64,000 bases of DNA. Source: Aquibium oceanicum (lineage in GTDB: Bacteria; Pseudomonadota; Alphaproteobacteria; Rhizobiales; Rhizobiaceae). Positions within the stretch are counted from its first letter, which is position 1. Each line of letters opens with the position of its first letter. This document shows, in pieces, positions 1-11,235 of this stretch. The notes under the pieces are model-generated. The model had not been told where the DNA came from. It searched no databases and saw nothing but the letters and a program-made list of their open reading frames with translations. The stretch is taken from contig NZ_CP018171.1 of assembly GCF_001889605.1 (NCBI RefSeq), forward strand, positions 4,052,501 through 4,116,500. Direction: 5' to 3'. Both the position numbers and the translations under genes were made by a program.

Positions 1-183
1 AATCGCGCGGCCCACGTCGGCCCGGTAGTTCGCGAAGCTGTTGTCGGATCCGTCGGGATGGAAGCGGCGCAGCAGGAACCGGGCGGTCGCCCAGGTGATG
101 CCGAGCACGATGATGAGTATCCCGGCAATCTCCACCCCGCGGGTGGTCCAGTGCAGCATCAGCCCCACGACGTCGTCTTCCAT
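1..183 (-). CDS. DUF1622 family membrane protein (3' end outside window)
   Basis: Reading leftward from an ATG at 183, 61 codons are visible before the window edge, so the C-terminus is missing. The N-terminus MEDDVVGLMLHW is followed by a long hydrophobic segment (about residues 17-33, GVEIAGILIIVLGITWA) and then a basic stretch RFLLRRFHP, as in the small inner-membrane DUF1622 proteins. No biochemical function is known for this family. It lies 38 bp downstream of the MgtC-like gene on the same strand and may be co-transcribed with it. The family call rests on overall look and hydrophobic layout only. Confidence 0.6.
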   Translation of the reverse strand, partial: MEDDVVGLMLHWTTRGVEIAGILIIVLGITWATARFLLRRFHPDGSDNSFANYRADVGRAI

Positions 184-221
184 CGAAAGTACCCTTCCTT
201 CTTTGGTCGCGTCCGCTGATA

Positions 222-707
222 CTAGCCGTTTCTTCCTGCATTATCGCCGCCACGGCCCTCTTTCCCGTTCGGCCCGAGAAACCCGAGAATCCAGAGGCTG
301 AGGAGATTGAGCAGGCAGAGGGCGACCGCGATGTTGCCGCGGCCGAAGCCGACCGCGGCACCGATTGCCCCGGCGTTCCAGATGCTCGCCGCGGTAACGA
401 GGCCTCGCACGTCGCGCCCGGACTTGACGATGGCGCCGCCACCGATGAAGCCGATGCCGGTCACCACGCCCTGCAGCACGCGCGCCCGCGCCTCCGCGCT
501 CATGCTGGCTTCCAGTTCAACGATAATGGCGAAGCCGCAGGCGGCCATGGAGACGATTGGCAGGGTACGGAAGCCGACACTGTCGCGACCCTTTCCACGC
601 TCCCAGCCAATGGGCAATGCCAGCAGGAATGCCAGAAGCACCTTTGCGGCATCGCGGATCAGGAGTTGAAGATCGAATCCCAGTCCAAGGTCCAGTTCGC
701 CAGGCAC
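222..707 (-). CDS. MgtC/SapB family membrane protein
   Basis: This 161-aa protein has four to five hydrophobic segments and the family hallmarks: a PIGWERG motif near residue 40, FRTLPIVSM, and the glycine-rich GIGFIGGGAIVKSG with RGLVTAASIW after it. MgtC-type proteins are inner-membrane proteins linked to magnesium limitation, acid stress and ATP-synthase modulation in other bacteria; the role here is unknown. A GTG lies at 722, but the GTG at 707 is preceded at 6 nt by GGAGG, so I chose 707. There is no magnesium-responsive leader that I can recognise in the roughly 190 bp upstream. Confidence 0.8.
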   Translation of the reverse strand: MPGELDLGLGFDLQLLIRDAAKVLLAFLLALPIGWERGKGRDSVGFRTLPIVSMAACGFAIIVELEASMSAEARARVLQGVVTGIGFIGGGAIVKSGRDVRGLVTAASIWNAGAIGAAVGFGRGNIAVALCLLNLLSLWILGFLGPNGKEGRGGDNAGRNG

Positions 708-899
708 GTCAGTCCTCCGCACGTTCGAAACACGGCGCTTGTCCGGGAGCCGCCGCTACGATGTTCTCGGCCAATGGGCGAGCACCTCTTCGGTTCCCGC
801 CACCTCCACCTGGGTCGAAAGCACGAATGATACCGTTCCATGAGCGCCGGGATGTTCCGGAACGGCGGATGCTGGGGCGGGCATGCGCTGCGCGAAATG

Positions 900-929
900 A
901 AAAGCCCGCGCCCCTCACGGAGCGCGGGC
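900..929 (-). terminator. rho-independent terminator of groESL
   Basis: On the minus strand an 11-bp GC-rich stem (GCCCGCGCTCC / GGGGCGCGGGC, one T-G wobble) closed by a GTGA loop is followed directly by TTTT. It lies 27 bp past the groEL stop codon and so ends the groES-groEL transcript. Confidence 0.88.
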
Positions 930-956
930 AATTTCCTCACCGGAGAAGGTGCGGCT

Positions 957-2597
<1,641 letters not shown>

Positions 2598-2635
2598 CTA
2601 GGCAGCTTTCATCGACTGTTCGTTGCAGGGAGCCG

Positions 2636-2950
2636 TCAGGCCGCCTTCTTCAGCGAAGCGGTGGCTTCGATGACGCCCATCACGTCGCTTTCCTTCATGA
2701 TGAGCAGGTCCTCGCCTTCGATCCTGATCTCGGTGCCGGACCACTTTCCGAAAAGGATGCGGTCGCCGACCTTCACGTCGAGCGGCTGGACCTTGCCGGC
2801 CTCGTCGCGAGCGCCGGGGCCGGTGGCGACGATCTCGCCTTCCATCGGCTTTTCCTTGGCGGTGTCGGGGATAATGATGCCGCCGGCCGTCTTTTCTTCG
2901 GCCTCGATGCGGCGGACCAGGATGCGGTCGTGCAGGGGACGGAACGTCAT
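2636..2950 (-). CDS. groES: co-chaperonin GroES (10 kDa)
   Basis: I placed the start at the ATG at 2950, giving [14 protein letters not shown] and a 104-aa protein of normal length; the frame is open further upstream, but the extension is not GroES-like. Visible hallmarks are the mobile-loop region [18 protein letters not shown] and the closing segment [11 protein letters not shown]. GroES caps the GroEL ring during ATP-driven folding. It is the first gene of the operon, with a leader of about 150 nt between the CIRCE inverted repeat and the start codon. Confidence 0.97.
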   Translation of the reverse strand: MTFRPLHDRILVRRIEAEEKTAGGIIIPDTAKEKPMEGEIVATGPGARDEAGKVQPLDVKVGDRILFGKWSGTEIRIEGEDLLIMKESDVMGVIEATASLKKAA

Positions 2951-3096
2951 GTCTTTCTCCTCATGGGACAAACAGATTGAGAGGTTCCACCGCTCCCGAC
3001 GCATGTCCGGAGCGGGGTGCGCGACCCGTCTCAGGCATCGCGCGCCGGTGATCTATTTTGAGGTTCTTCCACTTTCAAGAGGTCGCAGCGAAAATT

Positions 3097-3122
3097 TTGG
3101 CACTCTCGGTCGAGAGTGCCAA
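3097..3122. promoter_or_regulatory. CIRCE operator (HrcA binding site) of groESL, with 8-nt spacer
   Basis: TTGGCACTC and GAGTGCCAA form a perfect 9-bp inverted repeat with TCGGTCGA between them. The classical CIRCE element is TTAGCACTC-N9-GAGTGCTAA, bound by the heat-shock repressor HrcA. The arms here have one symmetrical substitution (A to G / T to C) and the spacer is 8, not 9. The position 147 bp upstream of groES fits a regulatory role. Confidence 0.87.
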
Positions 3123-3331
3123 GAACCCTGAAAGGCAAGCAGGGACGGCCGGTGAAATTGCGCCAGCTGGCGGATCAATTCGGAAAACGGCTCATTGAAG
3201 GCGCTCTTCGACTGGCTTCCTCCAGAAGCCGATCAGCGCCGCGCCCCGGGCATCGCAAACAGTCGCGCAACGTCGAGGGGCGCGCCCCTTCGAATCGATA
3301 GTATGTTCGGAAGATGCCGGTGAGTGGCGAC

Positions 3332-4324
3332 CTATGCCGCCGAATTCTTCCTGGTCAGGTTTTCTTCCCAGGCGAGCGACGTCTCGATGATGTCGTCCAG
3401 CGCATCGAACTTCGGCGTCCACGCGAGTTCCTTGCGCGCGCGCCCCGCATTGGCGATGACCGAGCCGAGGTCGCCCGGCCGGCGCGGCGCGAAGTTGACG
3501 CGGAAGTCGCTGCCGGTGAGCTTCTTGGCGCTGGCGATCACCTCGCGCACCGAATAGCCGTGGCCGTAGCCGCAGTTGGCGACCAGGTTCCCGCCGCCCG
3601 AACGCAGCCTGTGCAGCGCCAGCCGGTGCGCCAGGGTCAGGTCGGAGACGTGGATGAAGTCGCGGATGCCCGTGCCATCCGGCGTGTCGTAGTCGCTGCC
3701 GTAGACGTCGACGTGGCCGCGCTTGCCCGCCGCCGCCTCGCAGACCACCTTGATGAGATGGGTGGCGCCAGCCGTCGACTGGCCGGTGCGGCCCTTCGGA
3801 TCGGCGCCCGCGACGTTGAAGTAGCGCAGCACCGCGTAGTTCAGGGGATGCGCGATGGCGACGTCCCGCAGCATCAGTTCGACCATCAGCTTCGACATGC
3901 CGTAGGGCGTCTGCGGCGCGACCAGCGCCTCCTCGTCCAGCGGTTCGGCGCCGCCGGCCGCGTAGATCGCCGCGGTCGAAGAGAAGATGAAGTGCTTCAC
4001 CCCACACTCGATCGCATGGGCGATCAGCGCGCGCGACTTGCAGGTGTTGTTCTCGTAGTAGCCCAGCGGATTTGCGATGGAGTCCGGCACGACCACGGAG
4101 CCGGCAAAGTGAATGATCGCATCGACTTGGTGCTGCTTGATGATTCTGCGCACGAGCCGGCGGTCGGCGACGTCGCCCTTGTAGAAAGCGGCCTCGGCCG
4201 GCAGCGCCCATTCGAAGCCGGTCGACAGGTTGTCGAGTACGGCCACGTCCTCGCCCGCGTCGAGCAGTTCCCACACCATGTGGCTGCCGATGTAACCGGC
4301 GCCCCCCGTGACAAGCACAGCCAT
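3332..4324 (-). CDS. galE: UDP-glucose 4-epimerase
   Basis: This 330-aa extended short-chain dehydrogenase interconverts UDP-glucose and UDP-galactose, supplying precursors for polysaccharides. It begins MAVLVTGGAGYIGSHMVWEL, with the GxxGxxG NAD-binding loop. The catalytic Ser/Thr region FSSTAAIY lies near residue 115, and the YxxxK pair is seen as YGMSK near residue 140. RDFIHVSDL, typical of GalE, follows near residue 210. Length matches the family. It stands alone between groESL and an aminotransferase gene on the same strand, with over 100 bp to each neighbour. Confidence 0.92.
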   Translation of the reverse strand: MAVLVTGGAGYIGSHMVWELLDAGEDVAVLDNLSTGFEWALPAEAAFYKGDVADRRLVRRIIKQHQVDAIIHFAGSVVVPDSIANPLGYYENNTCKSRALIAHAIECGVKHFIFSSTAAIYAAGGAEPLDEEALVAPQTPYGMSKLMVELMLRDVAIAHPLNYAVLRYFNVAGADPKGRTGQSTAGATHLIKVVCEAAAGKRGHVDVYGSDYDTPDGTGIRDFIHVSDLTLAHRLALHRLRSGGGNLVANCGYGHGYSVREVIASAKKLTGSDFRVNFAPRRPGDLGSVIANAGRARKELAWTPKFDALDDIIETSLAWEENLTRKNSAA

Positions 4325-4447
4325 CTGACCGCTTCCCGCCCTGTTTCGGTTTTCGACACGTCCCGGTGCCGGAGTGAGCGCAGTATGGGCAGAATTGGTC
4401 TGAAGCGCGCTTAAGTCGATCGGTGCAATTTTAAGTAAAAGGCCGAT

Positions 4448-5614
4448 TCAGCGATTGCTGATCCACTCGGCGAGCCGGTTCGCGGCCTCTTCCAGCTGGT
4501 CGAGCCGGCGGTGGAAGCAGAGCCGGAGATACCCGTCGCCGCCCGCGCCGAAGGCCGTGCCCGGCGCCAGGCCTACATTGGCGCGATCGACGATCTCGAA
4601 GGCGGCGGCCCGCGCATCCGGCATCCCGTCGACGGCGAAGAAGAGGTAGAACGCGCCCTGCGGCGCCGACAGCCGCACGCGGCCGGTATCGCCGAGAATC
4701 CTACACACGAGGTCGCGCGCCTGCGCCGCGCGTTGCACCTGTTCCGCCACGAAGCCGTCGCCCTGGTCGAGCGCGGCGGCAGCACCGCGCTGCATGAACT
4801 GCGGCACGCCGGAGTTCGAGTACTGGATGAGGTTCTCGAACGTCTGTTGAAGTTCCGGATGAAGGCGGAGCCAGCCGACGCGCCAGCCGGTCATCGCCCA
4901 GTTCTTCGAAAAGCTGTTGACGAACAGCACCCTGTCTTCCGCCTCCATGACGTCGAAGAACGACGGCGCGCGCTGGCCGTCGTAGTGGAAGAGCGCATAG
5001 ATCTCGTCGGCGATGATCCAGAGCCCGTGCCGGCGCGACAGGTCGAGGATCGCCTTCAGCGTCTCCCGGTCGGCCGTCCAGCCGGTCGGGTTCGATGGGG
5101 AATTGACGAACAGCGCGCGCGTCTTCGGCGTGATGGCAGCGGCCAGTTTCTCCGGATCGAGCATCCAGCCATTGTCGGAGAATTCGAGCTCGACCGGCAC
5201 CGGCTTCGCGCCCGCGATCGCCGCCGCAGCGGGAAAGTTCGGCCAGGCCGGAGACAGGTAAACCGCCTCTTCACCGGCATGAACCGTCGCCTGAAGGGCG
5301 AGCTGGATCGCGTGCATGCCCGAACCGGTGACCATGAACTCGTCCGGCTGGAAATCCCTGCCGAAGTGACGGCCGTGATAGTCGGCGAGCGCGGTGCGCA
5401 GTTCCGGGATGCCGCGCTGCCAGGTGTAGAAAGTCTCGCCGTTCCGCAGTCCCTCGATCGCCGCGTTCGAGATGAAGTCGGGCGTAGCGAGGTCCCCCTC
5501 CCCGGCCCAGAGCGGGATGAGGCCGGGCCGCTCGCGCCCGTAGTCGATGATGGTAGATATGCCGCTGTCGGGCGCCAGCCGCGCCTCGGCCGTAAGGTGA
5601 TCCAGGAGGGTCAT
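4448..5614 (-). CDS. PLP-dependent class I/II aminotransferase
   Basis: The 388-aa protein is a fold-type I aminotransferase of the aspartate/aromatic type. The PLP lysine lies in NSFSKNWAMTGWRVGWL (near residue 235). NSPSNPTGW near residue 172 and the aspartate in IADEIYA near residue 204 contact the cofactor. Such enzymes move an amino group between an amino acid and a 2-oxo acid in the cytosol. The donor cannot be read from sequence. It lies 60 bp downstream of guaB on the same strand and is apparently a separate function. Confidence 0.87.
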   Translation of the reverse strand: MTLLDHLTAEARLAPDSGISTIIDYGRERPGLIPLWAGEGDLATPDFISNAAIEGLRNGETFYTWQRGIPELRTALADYHGRHFGRDFQPDEFMVTGSGMHAIQLALQATVHAGEEAVYLSPAWPNFPAAAAIAGAKPVPVELEFSDNGWMLDPEKLAAAITPKTRALFVNSPSNPTGWTADRETLKAILDLSRRHGLWIIADEIYALFHYDGQRAPSFFDVMEAEDRVLFVNSFSKNWAMTGWRVGWLRLHPELQQTFENLIQYSNSGVPQFMQRGAAAALDQGDGFVAEQVQRAAQARDLVCRILGDTGRVRLSAPQGAFYLFFAVDGMPDARAAAFEIVDRANVGLAPGTAFGAGGDGYLRLCFHRRLDQLEEAANRLAEWISNR

Positions 5615-5674
5615 GGGAAAAGCCGATGTGGGTTGAGGGTACGGATCGGGGGCCGGCGCGACCGGCCCGGGCCG

Positions 5675-7177
5675 TCAGCTCATGCCGGGATAGTTGGGGC
5701 TTTCGCGGGTGATCGTGACGTCGTGGGTGTGGCTCTCGCGCAGGCCGGCACCGGAGATGCGTACGAACGTCGCTTTGGTCCGCAGTTCCTCCAGATCCTT
5801 GGCGCCGACATAGCCCATCGCGGCTTTGAGACCGCCGGCCAGCTGGTGCAGCACACCGCTGACCGGTCCCTTGAACGGTACCTGCCCTTCGATGCCTTCC
5901 GGCACCAGCTTCAGGGTGTCGCGCACCTCGGCCTGGAAGTAGCGGTCCGCCGAGCCGCGTGCCATGGCACCGACCGACCCCATGCCGCGATACGCCTTGA
6001 AGGAGCGGCCCTGGTGCAGGTAGACCTCGCCCGGGCTTTCCTCGGTGCCGGCGAGCAGCGAGCCGACCATGGCAGCGCTGGCGCCCGCGGCGAGCGCCTT
6101 GGCGAGATCGCCCGAATACTTGATGCCGCCGTCCGCGATGACGGAGATGCCCTGCCGGTCCGCCGCCTCTACCGCGCCCATGATCGCCGAGAGCTGCGGA
6201 ACGCCGACACCCGCCACTATGCGGGTCGTGCAGATCGAGCCCGGCCCGATACCGACTTTGACCGCGTCCGCGCCGGCGTCGATCAGCGCCTGCGTTCCGT
6301 CGGCCGTCGCGACGTTGCCGGCCATGATGCGCACCGAATTGGACAGCGTCTTGGCCCGCGCTACCGCTTCGAGTACGCGCTGCGAATGGCCATGCGCGGT
6401 ATCGATGACGAGCAGGTCGACGCCGGCCTCGATGAGCCTCTCGGCACGCTCGAAGCCATCCTCGCCGACGGTGGTCGCGGCCGCCACCCGCAGACGCCCT
6501 TGCGCATCCTTCGCGGCGTTCGGGTTGAGCTGCGACTTCTCGATGTCCTTGACCGTGATCAGCCCGACGCAGTGTCCCCGCTCGTCAACCACGAGCAGCT
6601 TCTCGATGCGGCGCTGGTGAAGGAGCCGCTTGGCTTCCTCCTGGTCGACGTTTTCCGACACGGTGACGAGGTTCTCCTTCGTCATCAGTTCGGCGACCCT
6701 CTGGCTCGGGTCGGAAGCGAAGCGGACGTCGCGGTTGGTCAGGATGCCGACCAGCCGTCCCATCGTCTGCCCGCCCAGTCCGCCTTCCTCTACCACGGGA
6801 ATGCCGGAGATGCCGTGCGCGCGCATCAGCGCCTGGGCGTCGCCGAGCGTCGCCTCGGGGCCGATCGTCACCGGATTGACCACCATGCCGGACTCGAACT
6901 TCTTGACCTGCCGCACCTCCTCTGCCTGCTGTTCGGGAGTGAAGTTGCGGTGGATCACGCCGATGCCGCCGGCCTGCGCCATGGCGATCGCCAGCCGGGA
7001 CTCCGTCACGGTGTCCATCGCGGCCGAGAGAATCGGGATGTTGAGGTCGATGTCGCGGGCGATGCGGGTGCGCACGTCGGTTTGCCCTGGCATCACTTCG
7101 GAGTGGCCGGGCTGCAGCAGCACGTCGTCGAAGGTCAGCGCTTCGGTGCCGGTTGCGGATACGATGATTCTCGCCAT
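5675..7177 (-). CDS. guaB: inosine-5'-monophosphate dehydrogenase
   Basis: The enzyme oxidises IMP to XMP with NAD, the committed step of guanine nucleotide synthesis. I chose the ATG at 7177, giving [10 protein letters not shown] and 500 aa: an AAAGGA sits six bases before it, whereas the ATG at 7183 directly abuts that site. The beta/alpha barrel begins with [10 protein letters not shown]. Two CBS domains are inserted at about residues 95-215. The catalytic cysteine loop is seen in GPGSICTTR near residue 310, and the phosphate/flap region includes GMGSVGAM. All key residues are present. Confidence 0.96.
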   Translation of the reverse strand: MARIIVSATGTEALTFDDVLLQPGHSEVMPGQTDVRTRIARDIDLNIPILSAAMDTVTESRLAIAMAQAGGIGVIHRNFTPEQQAEEVRQVKKFESGMVVNPVTIGPEATLGDAQALMRAHGISGIPVVEEGGLGGQTMGRLVGILTNRDVRFASDPSQRVAELMTKENLVTVSENVDQEEAKRLLHQRRIEKLLVVDERGHCVGLITVKDIEKSQLNPNAAKDAQGRLRVAAATTVGEDGFERAERLIEAGVDLLVIDTAHGHSQRVLEAVARAKTLSNSVRIMAGNVATADGTQALIDAGADAVKVGIGPGSICTTRIVAGVGVPQLSAIMGAVEAADRQGISVIADGGIKYSGDLAKALAAGASAAMVGSLLAGTEESPGEVYLHQGRSFKAYRGMGSVGAMARGSADRYFQAEVRDTLKLVPEGIEGQVPFKGPVSGVLHQLAGGLKAAMGYVGAKDLEELRTKATFVRISGAGLRESHTHDVTITRESPNYPGMS

Positions 7178-7478
7178 GGCCATTCCTTTAATGTTGAAAT
7201 CGGCGCGGGTCGTTCGACCGCGCCGACTCTCCGGTTTCCCGCTGATGAATGGCGCTGGCTGGTACCATGGCCGCATGACAAAGAAAAGGCATTTGCGAAC
7301 AACTCCAGGCCCACGATCGAGCGAAGATGCGGGTCCGCCGGAGAAGGTATCACCCTGATCGAAGGCGCGCCGGAAGGGGAACCGCCGCCGCCTCTCGCAC
7401 CTTTGGCCGAATGTATTCTGCACGACAGCACTGGCAGGCGCGTGTTAACGGCCTCCCGAACGAGAACAGGAACCTGAC

Positions 7479-8894
7479 TTGAACCGAACTACCCCGCTCG
7501 TGCTCGCGGTCGCCCTCTTCATGGAGCAGATGGACTCCACCGTCATCGCGACCTCGCTGCCGGCCATCGCCGCGGATATCGAAACCAACCCGATCGCGCT
7601 CAAGCTGGCCTTGACGGCCTACCTCGTGTCGGTGGCGATCTTCATCCCGATCAGCGCCTGGATGGCGGATCGCTTCGGTGCCAAGCGGGTGTTCTGTACG
7701 GCAATCGGCGTATTCGTCCTCGGCTCGATCGCCTGCGCCATGGCGTCCTCGCTCGGCGAATTCGTCCTGGCGCGGTTCCTGCAAGGCATGGGCGGCTCCA
7801 TGATGACGCCTGTCGCGCGCCTGTTGCTCGTGCGCGCCACGCCGAGGAGCAACCTCGTCTCGGCGATGGCCTGGCTGACGGTTCCGGCGCTCGTCGGGCC
7901 GCTGGTCGGGCCGCCGGTCGGCGGTTTCATCACCACCTATGTGAGCTGGCACTGGATCTTCCTCATCAACGTGCCGATCGGGATCACCGGCATTTGCGCT
8001 GCCTGGCTGCTCCTGCCGGAACTGGAGCGCGGCATAGCCGGACGCATCGACTTTACGGGCTTCGCGCTGTCGGGAATGGCTGCCGCGGGCATCGTCTTCG
8101 GCCTCTCGGTCGTCAGCCTGCCCGCGCTCCCGCCGGCGGTCGGCGTCGCGACGCTGGCGCTCGGCATCTGCTCCGGCCTGCTCTACTTCCGCCATGCGCG
8201 GCGCGTCGCGCGGCCGATCCTCGACCTCTCGCTCTTCCGCAACCGCGTGTTCCGCGCCGCGATCAGCGGTGGCTCTCTCTTTCGCATCGGAGCCGGCGCG
8301 ACGCCCTTCCTCCTGCCGCTCATGTTCCAGCTCGGCTTCGGGTTGACGCCGTTCCAGTCCGGCATGCTGACCTTCGCGGGAGCGTTCGGCGCCATCGGCA
8401 TGAAATTCTTTGCCAGCACGACCTTGCGCAAGGGCGGCTTCCGAACCGTGCTCATTTCGACCGCCATCGCCGGCGGTATCTTCATCGGTGTAGCCGCCGC
8501 CTTCACTGCGCAGACACCCGCCTGGGCAATCATCGCCGTGCTGGTGGCGGGCGGTTTCCTGCGGTCGCTCTTCTTCACCTCCGCCAACGCGCTGGTCTTC
8601 GCCGACATCGGCGACGAGAGGGCGGGTCAGGCGACGGCGATCGCCGCAGTCACCCAGCAGATCTCGATCGCACTCGGCGTCGCGCTGGCAGGCGGCATCC
8701 TGGAGGGGGTGGCCATGTTCAGCGGCGACACGCTCGGGGCGAGCGCGTTTCCGATCGCCTTCGTGCTGGTCGGTCTCGTCACGACCCTGGCTGCGCTTCC
8801 GTTCCTGACGCTCCCGCCGGACGCGGGCAGCGCCGTATCCGGTCATCGGGTCGACGGGGTCAATTCACGCACGCAGGTGGTACCTGCGAAATAG
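7479..8894 (+). CDS. MFS drug-efflux-type transporter (DHA2/EmrB-like)
   Basis: The 471-aa protein is highly hydrophobic, with about 12-14 membrane segments. Hallmarks are the first-helix motif MEQMDSTVIATSLPAI (a DHA2-family D1-type motif), the motif-A region ADRFGAKR near residue 65, and the motif-C-like GPLVGPPVGG near residue 140. Such proteins export drugs or other small molecules by proton antiport at the inner membrane. Translation starts at TTG (7479), supported by AGGA about seven bases upstream; no better ATG lies near. It is a single gene, divergent from guaB and convergent with rlmE. Confidence 0.86.
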   Translation: MNRTTPLVLAVALFMEQMDSTVIATSLPAIAADIETNPIALKLALTAYLVSVAIFIPISAWMADRFGAKRVFCTAIGVFVLGSIACAMASSLGEFVLARFLQGMGGSMMTPVARLLLVRATPRSNLVSAMAWLTVPALVGPLVGPPVGGFITTYVSWHWIFLINVPIGITGICAAWLLLPELERGIAGRIDFTGFALSGMAAAGIVFGLSVVSLPALPPAVGVATLALGICSGLLYFRHARRVARPILDLSLFRNRVFRAAISGGSLFRIGAGATPFLLPLMFQLGFGLTPFQSGMLTFAGAFGAIGMKFFASTTLRKGGFRTVLISTAIAGGIFIGVAAAFTAQTPAWAIIAVLVAGGFLRSLFFTSANALVFADIGDERAGQATAIAAVTQQISIALGVALAGGILEGVAMFSGDTLGASAFPIAFVLVGLVTTLAALPFLTLPPDAGSAVSGHRVDGVNSRTQVVPAK

Positions 8895-8906
8895 GTCGAA
8901 GGCCTA

Positions 8907-9623
8907 CTACGACTCTTCCTCTTCCCCGCGCGCCTCACGGCCCTTGAAGCCCTTGGCGAGGAGATAGAGCTCGACGGATTCGTCGCGCGAGGCCGGCGGC
9001 TTGAGGTGATGGACGCTGGCGAAGCTCTTCTTCAGCATGTCCAGCAGCTCGTTCTCCGTGCCGCCCTGGAAGGTCTTGGCGAGGAAGTGGCCGCCCGGCT
9101 TGAGCACTCTCACGGCGAAGTCGGCGGCGACCTCGCACAGATGCATGGTGCGGATGTGGTCCGTCCGGCGATGACCGGTCGTCGGTGCCGCCATGTCCGA
9201 CAAGACGAGATCCGGAGCGCCGCCAAGCGCCTCCATCAGCATGTCGGGCGCATCGCTGTCGAGGAAATCCTTCCTCAGGAACACGGTCCCCGGCACGGGA
9301 TCCATGTCGAGATAGTCGATCGCCACGATGGTCGGATTCTCGTCCGTGGAACCGGTGATACGGGCGGCGACCTGGCTCCAGCCGCCCGGCGCGGCGCCGA
9401 GATCGATCACCCTGAGACCCGGCTTGAGCAGCTTGTGCCGCTCGTCGATCTCGATCAGCTTGAATGCGGCGCGCGACCGGAAACCCTCGGCCTTGGCGCG
9501 GTGCACGTACGGATCGTTGAGATGCCGCTCCAGCCACCGACGCGACGAATTCTTCAGCCCGCGCTTCTTCTTGATCCGCGTCTTGAGCGCGCGCGGCCCG
9601 GCGCCTCCGGCTGGCTTCTTCAT
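8907..9623 (-). CDS. rlmE: 23S rRNA (uridine-2552 2'-O) methyltransferase RlmE/FtsJ
   Basis: This 238-aa SAM-dependent methyltransferase acts on helix 92 of 23S rRNA during 50S maturation. The SAM motif [16 protein letters not shown] lies near residue 72. The K-D-K-E catalytic tetrad can be placed in [31 protein letters not shown] and [12 protein letters not shown] basic N-terminus ([18 protein letters not shown]) fits RNA binding. Its start overlaps the end of the upstream phosphatase gene by 4 bp, an arrangement common in Rhizobiales, so the two are co-transcribed. Confidence 0.94.
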   Translation of the reverse strand: MKKPAGGAGPRALKTRIKKKRGLKNSSRRWLERHLNDPYVHRAKAEGFRSRAAFKLIEIDERHKLLKPGLRVIDLGAAPGGWSQVAARITGSTDENPTIVAIDYLDMDPVPGTVFLRKDFLDSDAPDMLMEALGGAPDLVLSDMAAPTTGHRRTDHIRTMHLCEVAADFAVRVLKPGGHFLAKTFQGGTENELLDMLKKSFASVHHLKPPASRDESVELYLLAKGFKGREARGEEEES

Positions 9624-11008
9624 GCGCGCTGCTGCCGATTTTCGCGGCCGCGCCGCCAGGCCCCGTCCTCGGCCATGAGTTCGGCAAGGATGCCTTCACG
9701 CAGCCCTCTGTCCGCCACCCTGAGCCTCTGCGACGGCCAGACCTTGCGGATCGCCTCCAGAATCGCGCAGCCGGCAAGCACGAGGTCGGCGCGATCGGGC
9801 CCGATGCAGGGGTTCGCCACCCGCTGGTCGAACTCCCACCCAACCAGGTTGGAGACCATGCGATCAACGTCGCCTGCATCCATCCAGAGCCCGTCCACGC
9901 GGCGGCGGTCGTAGCGCGGCAGTTCCAGGAAGATGCCGGCAAGCGTCGTCACCGTTCCCGACGTGCCCAGGAGATGGAAGCGCTCGCTCCTTGCGATCTC
10001 GCCCAGCTTCTCGCGTCCTTCGAAGGCGTCGAGCATACCAGCCACGTCCTCGACCATCGCGGCGAAGATTTCGGGCGTGACGTGGCGGCCGCCGAATCGC
10101 TCCGACAGCGAGACGACGCCCACCGGAAGGGACGTCCAGGACACGATGTGGTCGGCGAGGCGCCCGGTGCGTCTCGCCGAAATGTCGATCAGCGCGATCT
10201 CGGACGATCCCCCGCCGATATCGAACAGGACGACGCCCTCGGTGTCTCCTTCCACCAGAGACCCGCAGCCCGACACCGCCAGCCGCGCCTCGGTCTCGCG
10301 GTCGATCACCTCCAGCACCAGCCCGGTGTTCTCCGTGACCCGCGCCAGGAACTCGGCGCCGTTCTCGGCCGACCGGCAGGCCTCCGTCGCGATCAGCCGG
10401 GCCTTGCGGATGTCGCGGCTGGCGAGCTTCTCCGCACAGTTCTTCAAAGCCTCGACGGCGCGGTGCATGGCGAGTTCGCCCAGCCGCCCGCTGCCCGTAA
10501 GTCCCTCTCCCAATCGTACGATCCGCGAAAAGGCGTCGACCACCCGGAATTGTCCCGGTCGCGTCGGCACGGCCACCAGAAGGCGGCAATTGTTGGTCCC
10601 GAGATCCAGCGCCGCATAGGCCGGAGCGTTTCCTCCGGGCCGCCGCCAAGGCGCCATGCCGGCACCGCCAGGCATCTTCTCGACCGTCTTCGAGGCGCGC
10701 ACCAAATCGGGAGCGGCCGGCGCGGCATGCGCTGTCGGCGCGACGGCTTCTGCCCGCGCGGCTCCGCCGTTCGGCGCGGGCGCCCCGTCGCGTGCATAAA
10801 CCTTTCGCCCGCGGCGGCGCTTGCGCCGTTTCTTGCTACGCTGGTCCTGCGATGCGCCGTCCTGCTTCCCGGGGACCGCAGCGCCCGTGCCGTTCACCGG
10901 TGCGGCTTGCCTGTTCGCCGCCTTGCGGTGTCGGCGGCGCTTCTTGGCCCTGACACCCTGGGAAGCCTCGGCGTCCGGCGGAGTCCCGCCGTCTTCGAGG
11001 TTCTTCAA
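9620..11008 (-). CDS. Ppx/GppA family phosphatase (exopolyphosphatase/pppGpp hydrolase type)
   Basis: The 462-aa protein has an Ala/Pro/Lys/Arg-rich extension of about 125 residues ([18 protein letters not shown]), then a two-lobed actin-like ATPase fold. Phosphate-binding motifs are [14 protein letters not shown] near residue 132, [16 protein letters not shown] near residue 265 and [13 protein letters not shown] near residue 350. Family members hydrolyse polyphosphate or pppGpp. The basic tail could bind polyanion or RNA, which is inference. The start is TTG at 11008 with GGAAGG upstream; a shorter product from an internal start is possible. It is co-transcribed with rlmE. Confidence 0.87.
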   Translation of the reverse strand: MKNLEDGGTPPDAEASQGVRAKKRRRHRKAANRQAAPVNGTGAAVPGKQDGASQDQRSKKRRKRRRGRKVYARDGAPAPNGGAARAEAVAPTAHAAPAAPDLVRASKTVEKMPGGAGMAPWRRPGGNAPAYAALDLGTNNCRLLVAVPTRPGQFRVVDAFSRIVRLGEGLTGSGRLGELAMHRAVEALKNCAEKLASRDIRKARLIATEACRSAENGAEFLARVTENTGLVLEVIDRETEARLAVSGCGSLVEGDTEGVVLFDIGGGSSEIALIDISARRTGRLADHIVSWTSLPVGVVSLSERFGGRHVTPEIFAAMVEDVAGMLDAFEGREKLGEIARSERFHLLGTSGTVTTLAGIFLELPRYDRRRVDGLWMDAGDVDRMVSNLVGWEFDQRVANPCIGPDRADLVLAGCAILEAIRKVWPSQRLRVADRGLREGILAELMAEDGAWRRGRENRQQRA

Positions 11009-11177
11009 TAGTCCATCCTTCCGGCGCCGCGCTTCCTTGTGGATGCTGCAGGCGCGATACTCTTCGCGTTGGCTGCAATGTAACAGCGGCGCGGCAAATC
11101 ACAAAGGGATTTGGCGAACGACGCGCTACCGCCCTGCCCGGTTGGACCTGATTTGGAGCCGACCCTCTTGATCCCCC

Positions 11178-11212
11178 TTGACTCCGCCCGCCGATTAGTC
11201 AAACGTTTAATC
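11178..11212. promoter_or_regulatory. candidate operator upstream of the tetR-TRAP operon
   Basis: Just before the TetR-type gene lie TTGACT (11178) and AGTCAA (11197), an inverted repeat with 13 bases between. Overlapping its right end is the perfect 8-bp palindrome AAACGTTT (11201-11208). Either could be the autoregulatory site of the regulator that starts 24 bp downstream. The assignment is inference. Confidence 0.35.
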
Positions 11213-11235
11213 AACAGGGAGGAGAACGAGCCGCC

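Noticed and set aside
4511..7477. 988-codon plus-strand open frame opposite the aminotransferase and guaB
   Set aside because: It spans two well-supported minus-strand genes and the gap between them; composition is Arg/Ala/Gly/Asp-rich and typical of antisense shadow.
7350..8846. 498-codon minus-strand frame opposite the MFS gene
   Set aside because: Its charged, repetitive Arg/Glu/Asp/Gly composition mirrors a hydrophobic membrane protein on the other strand.
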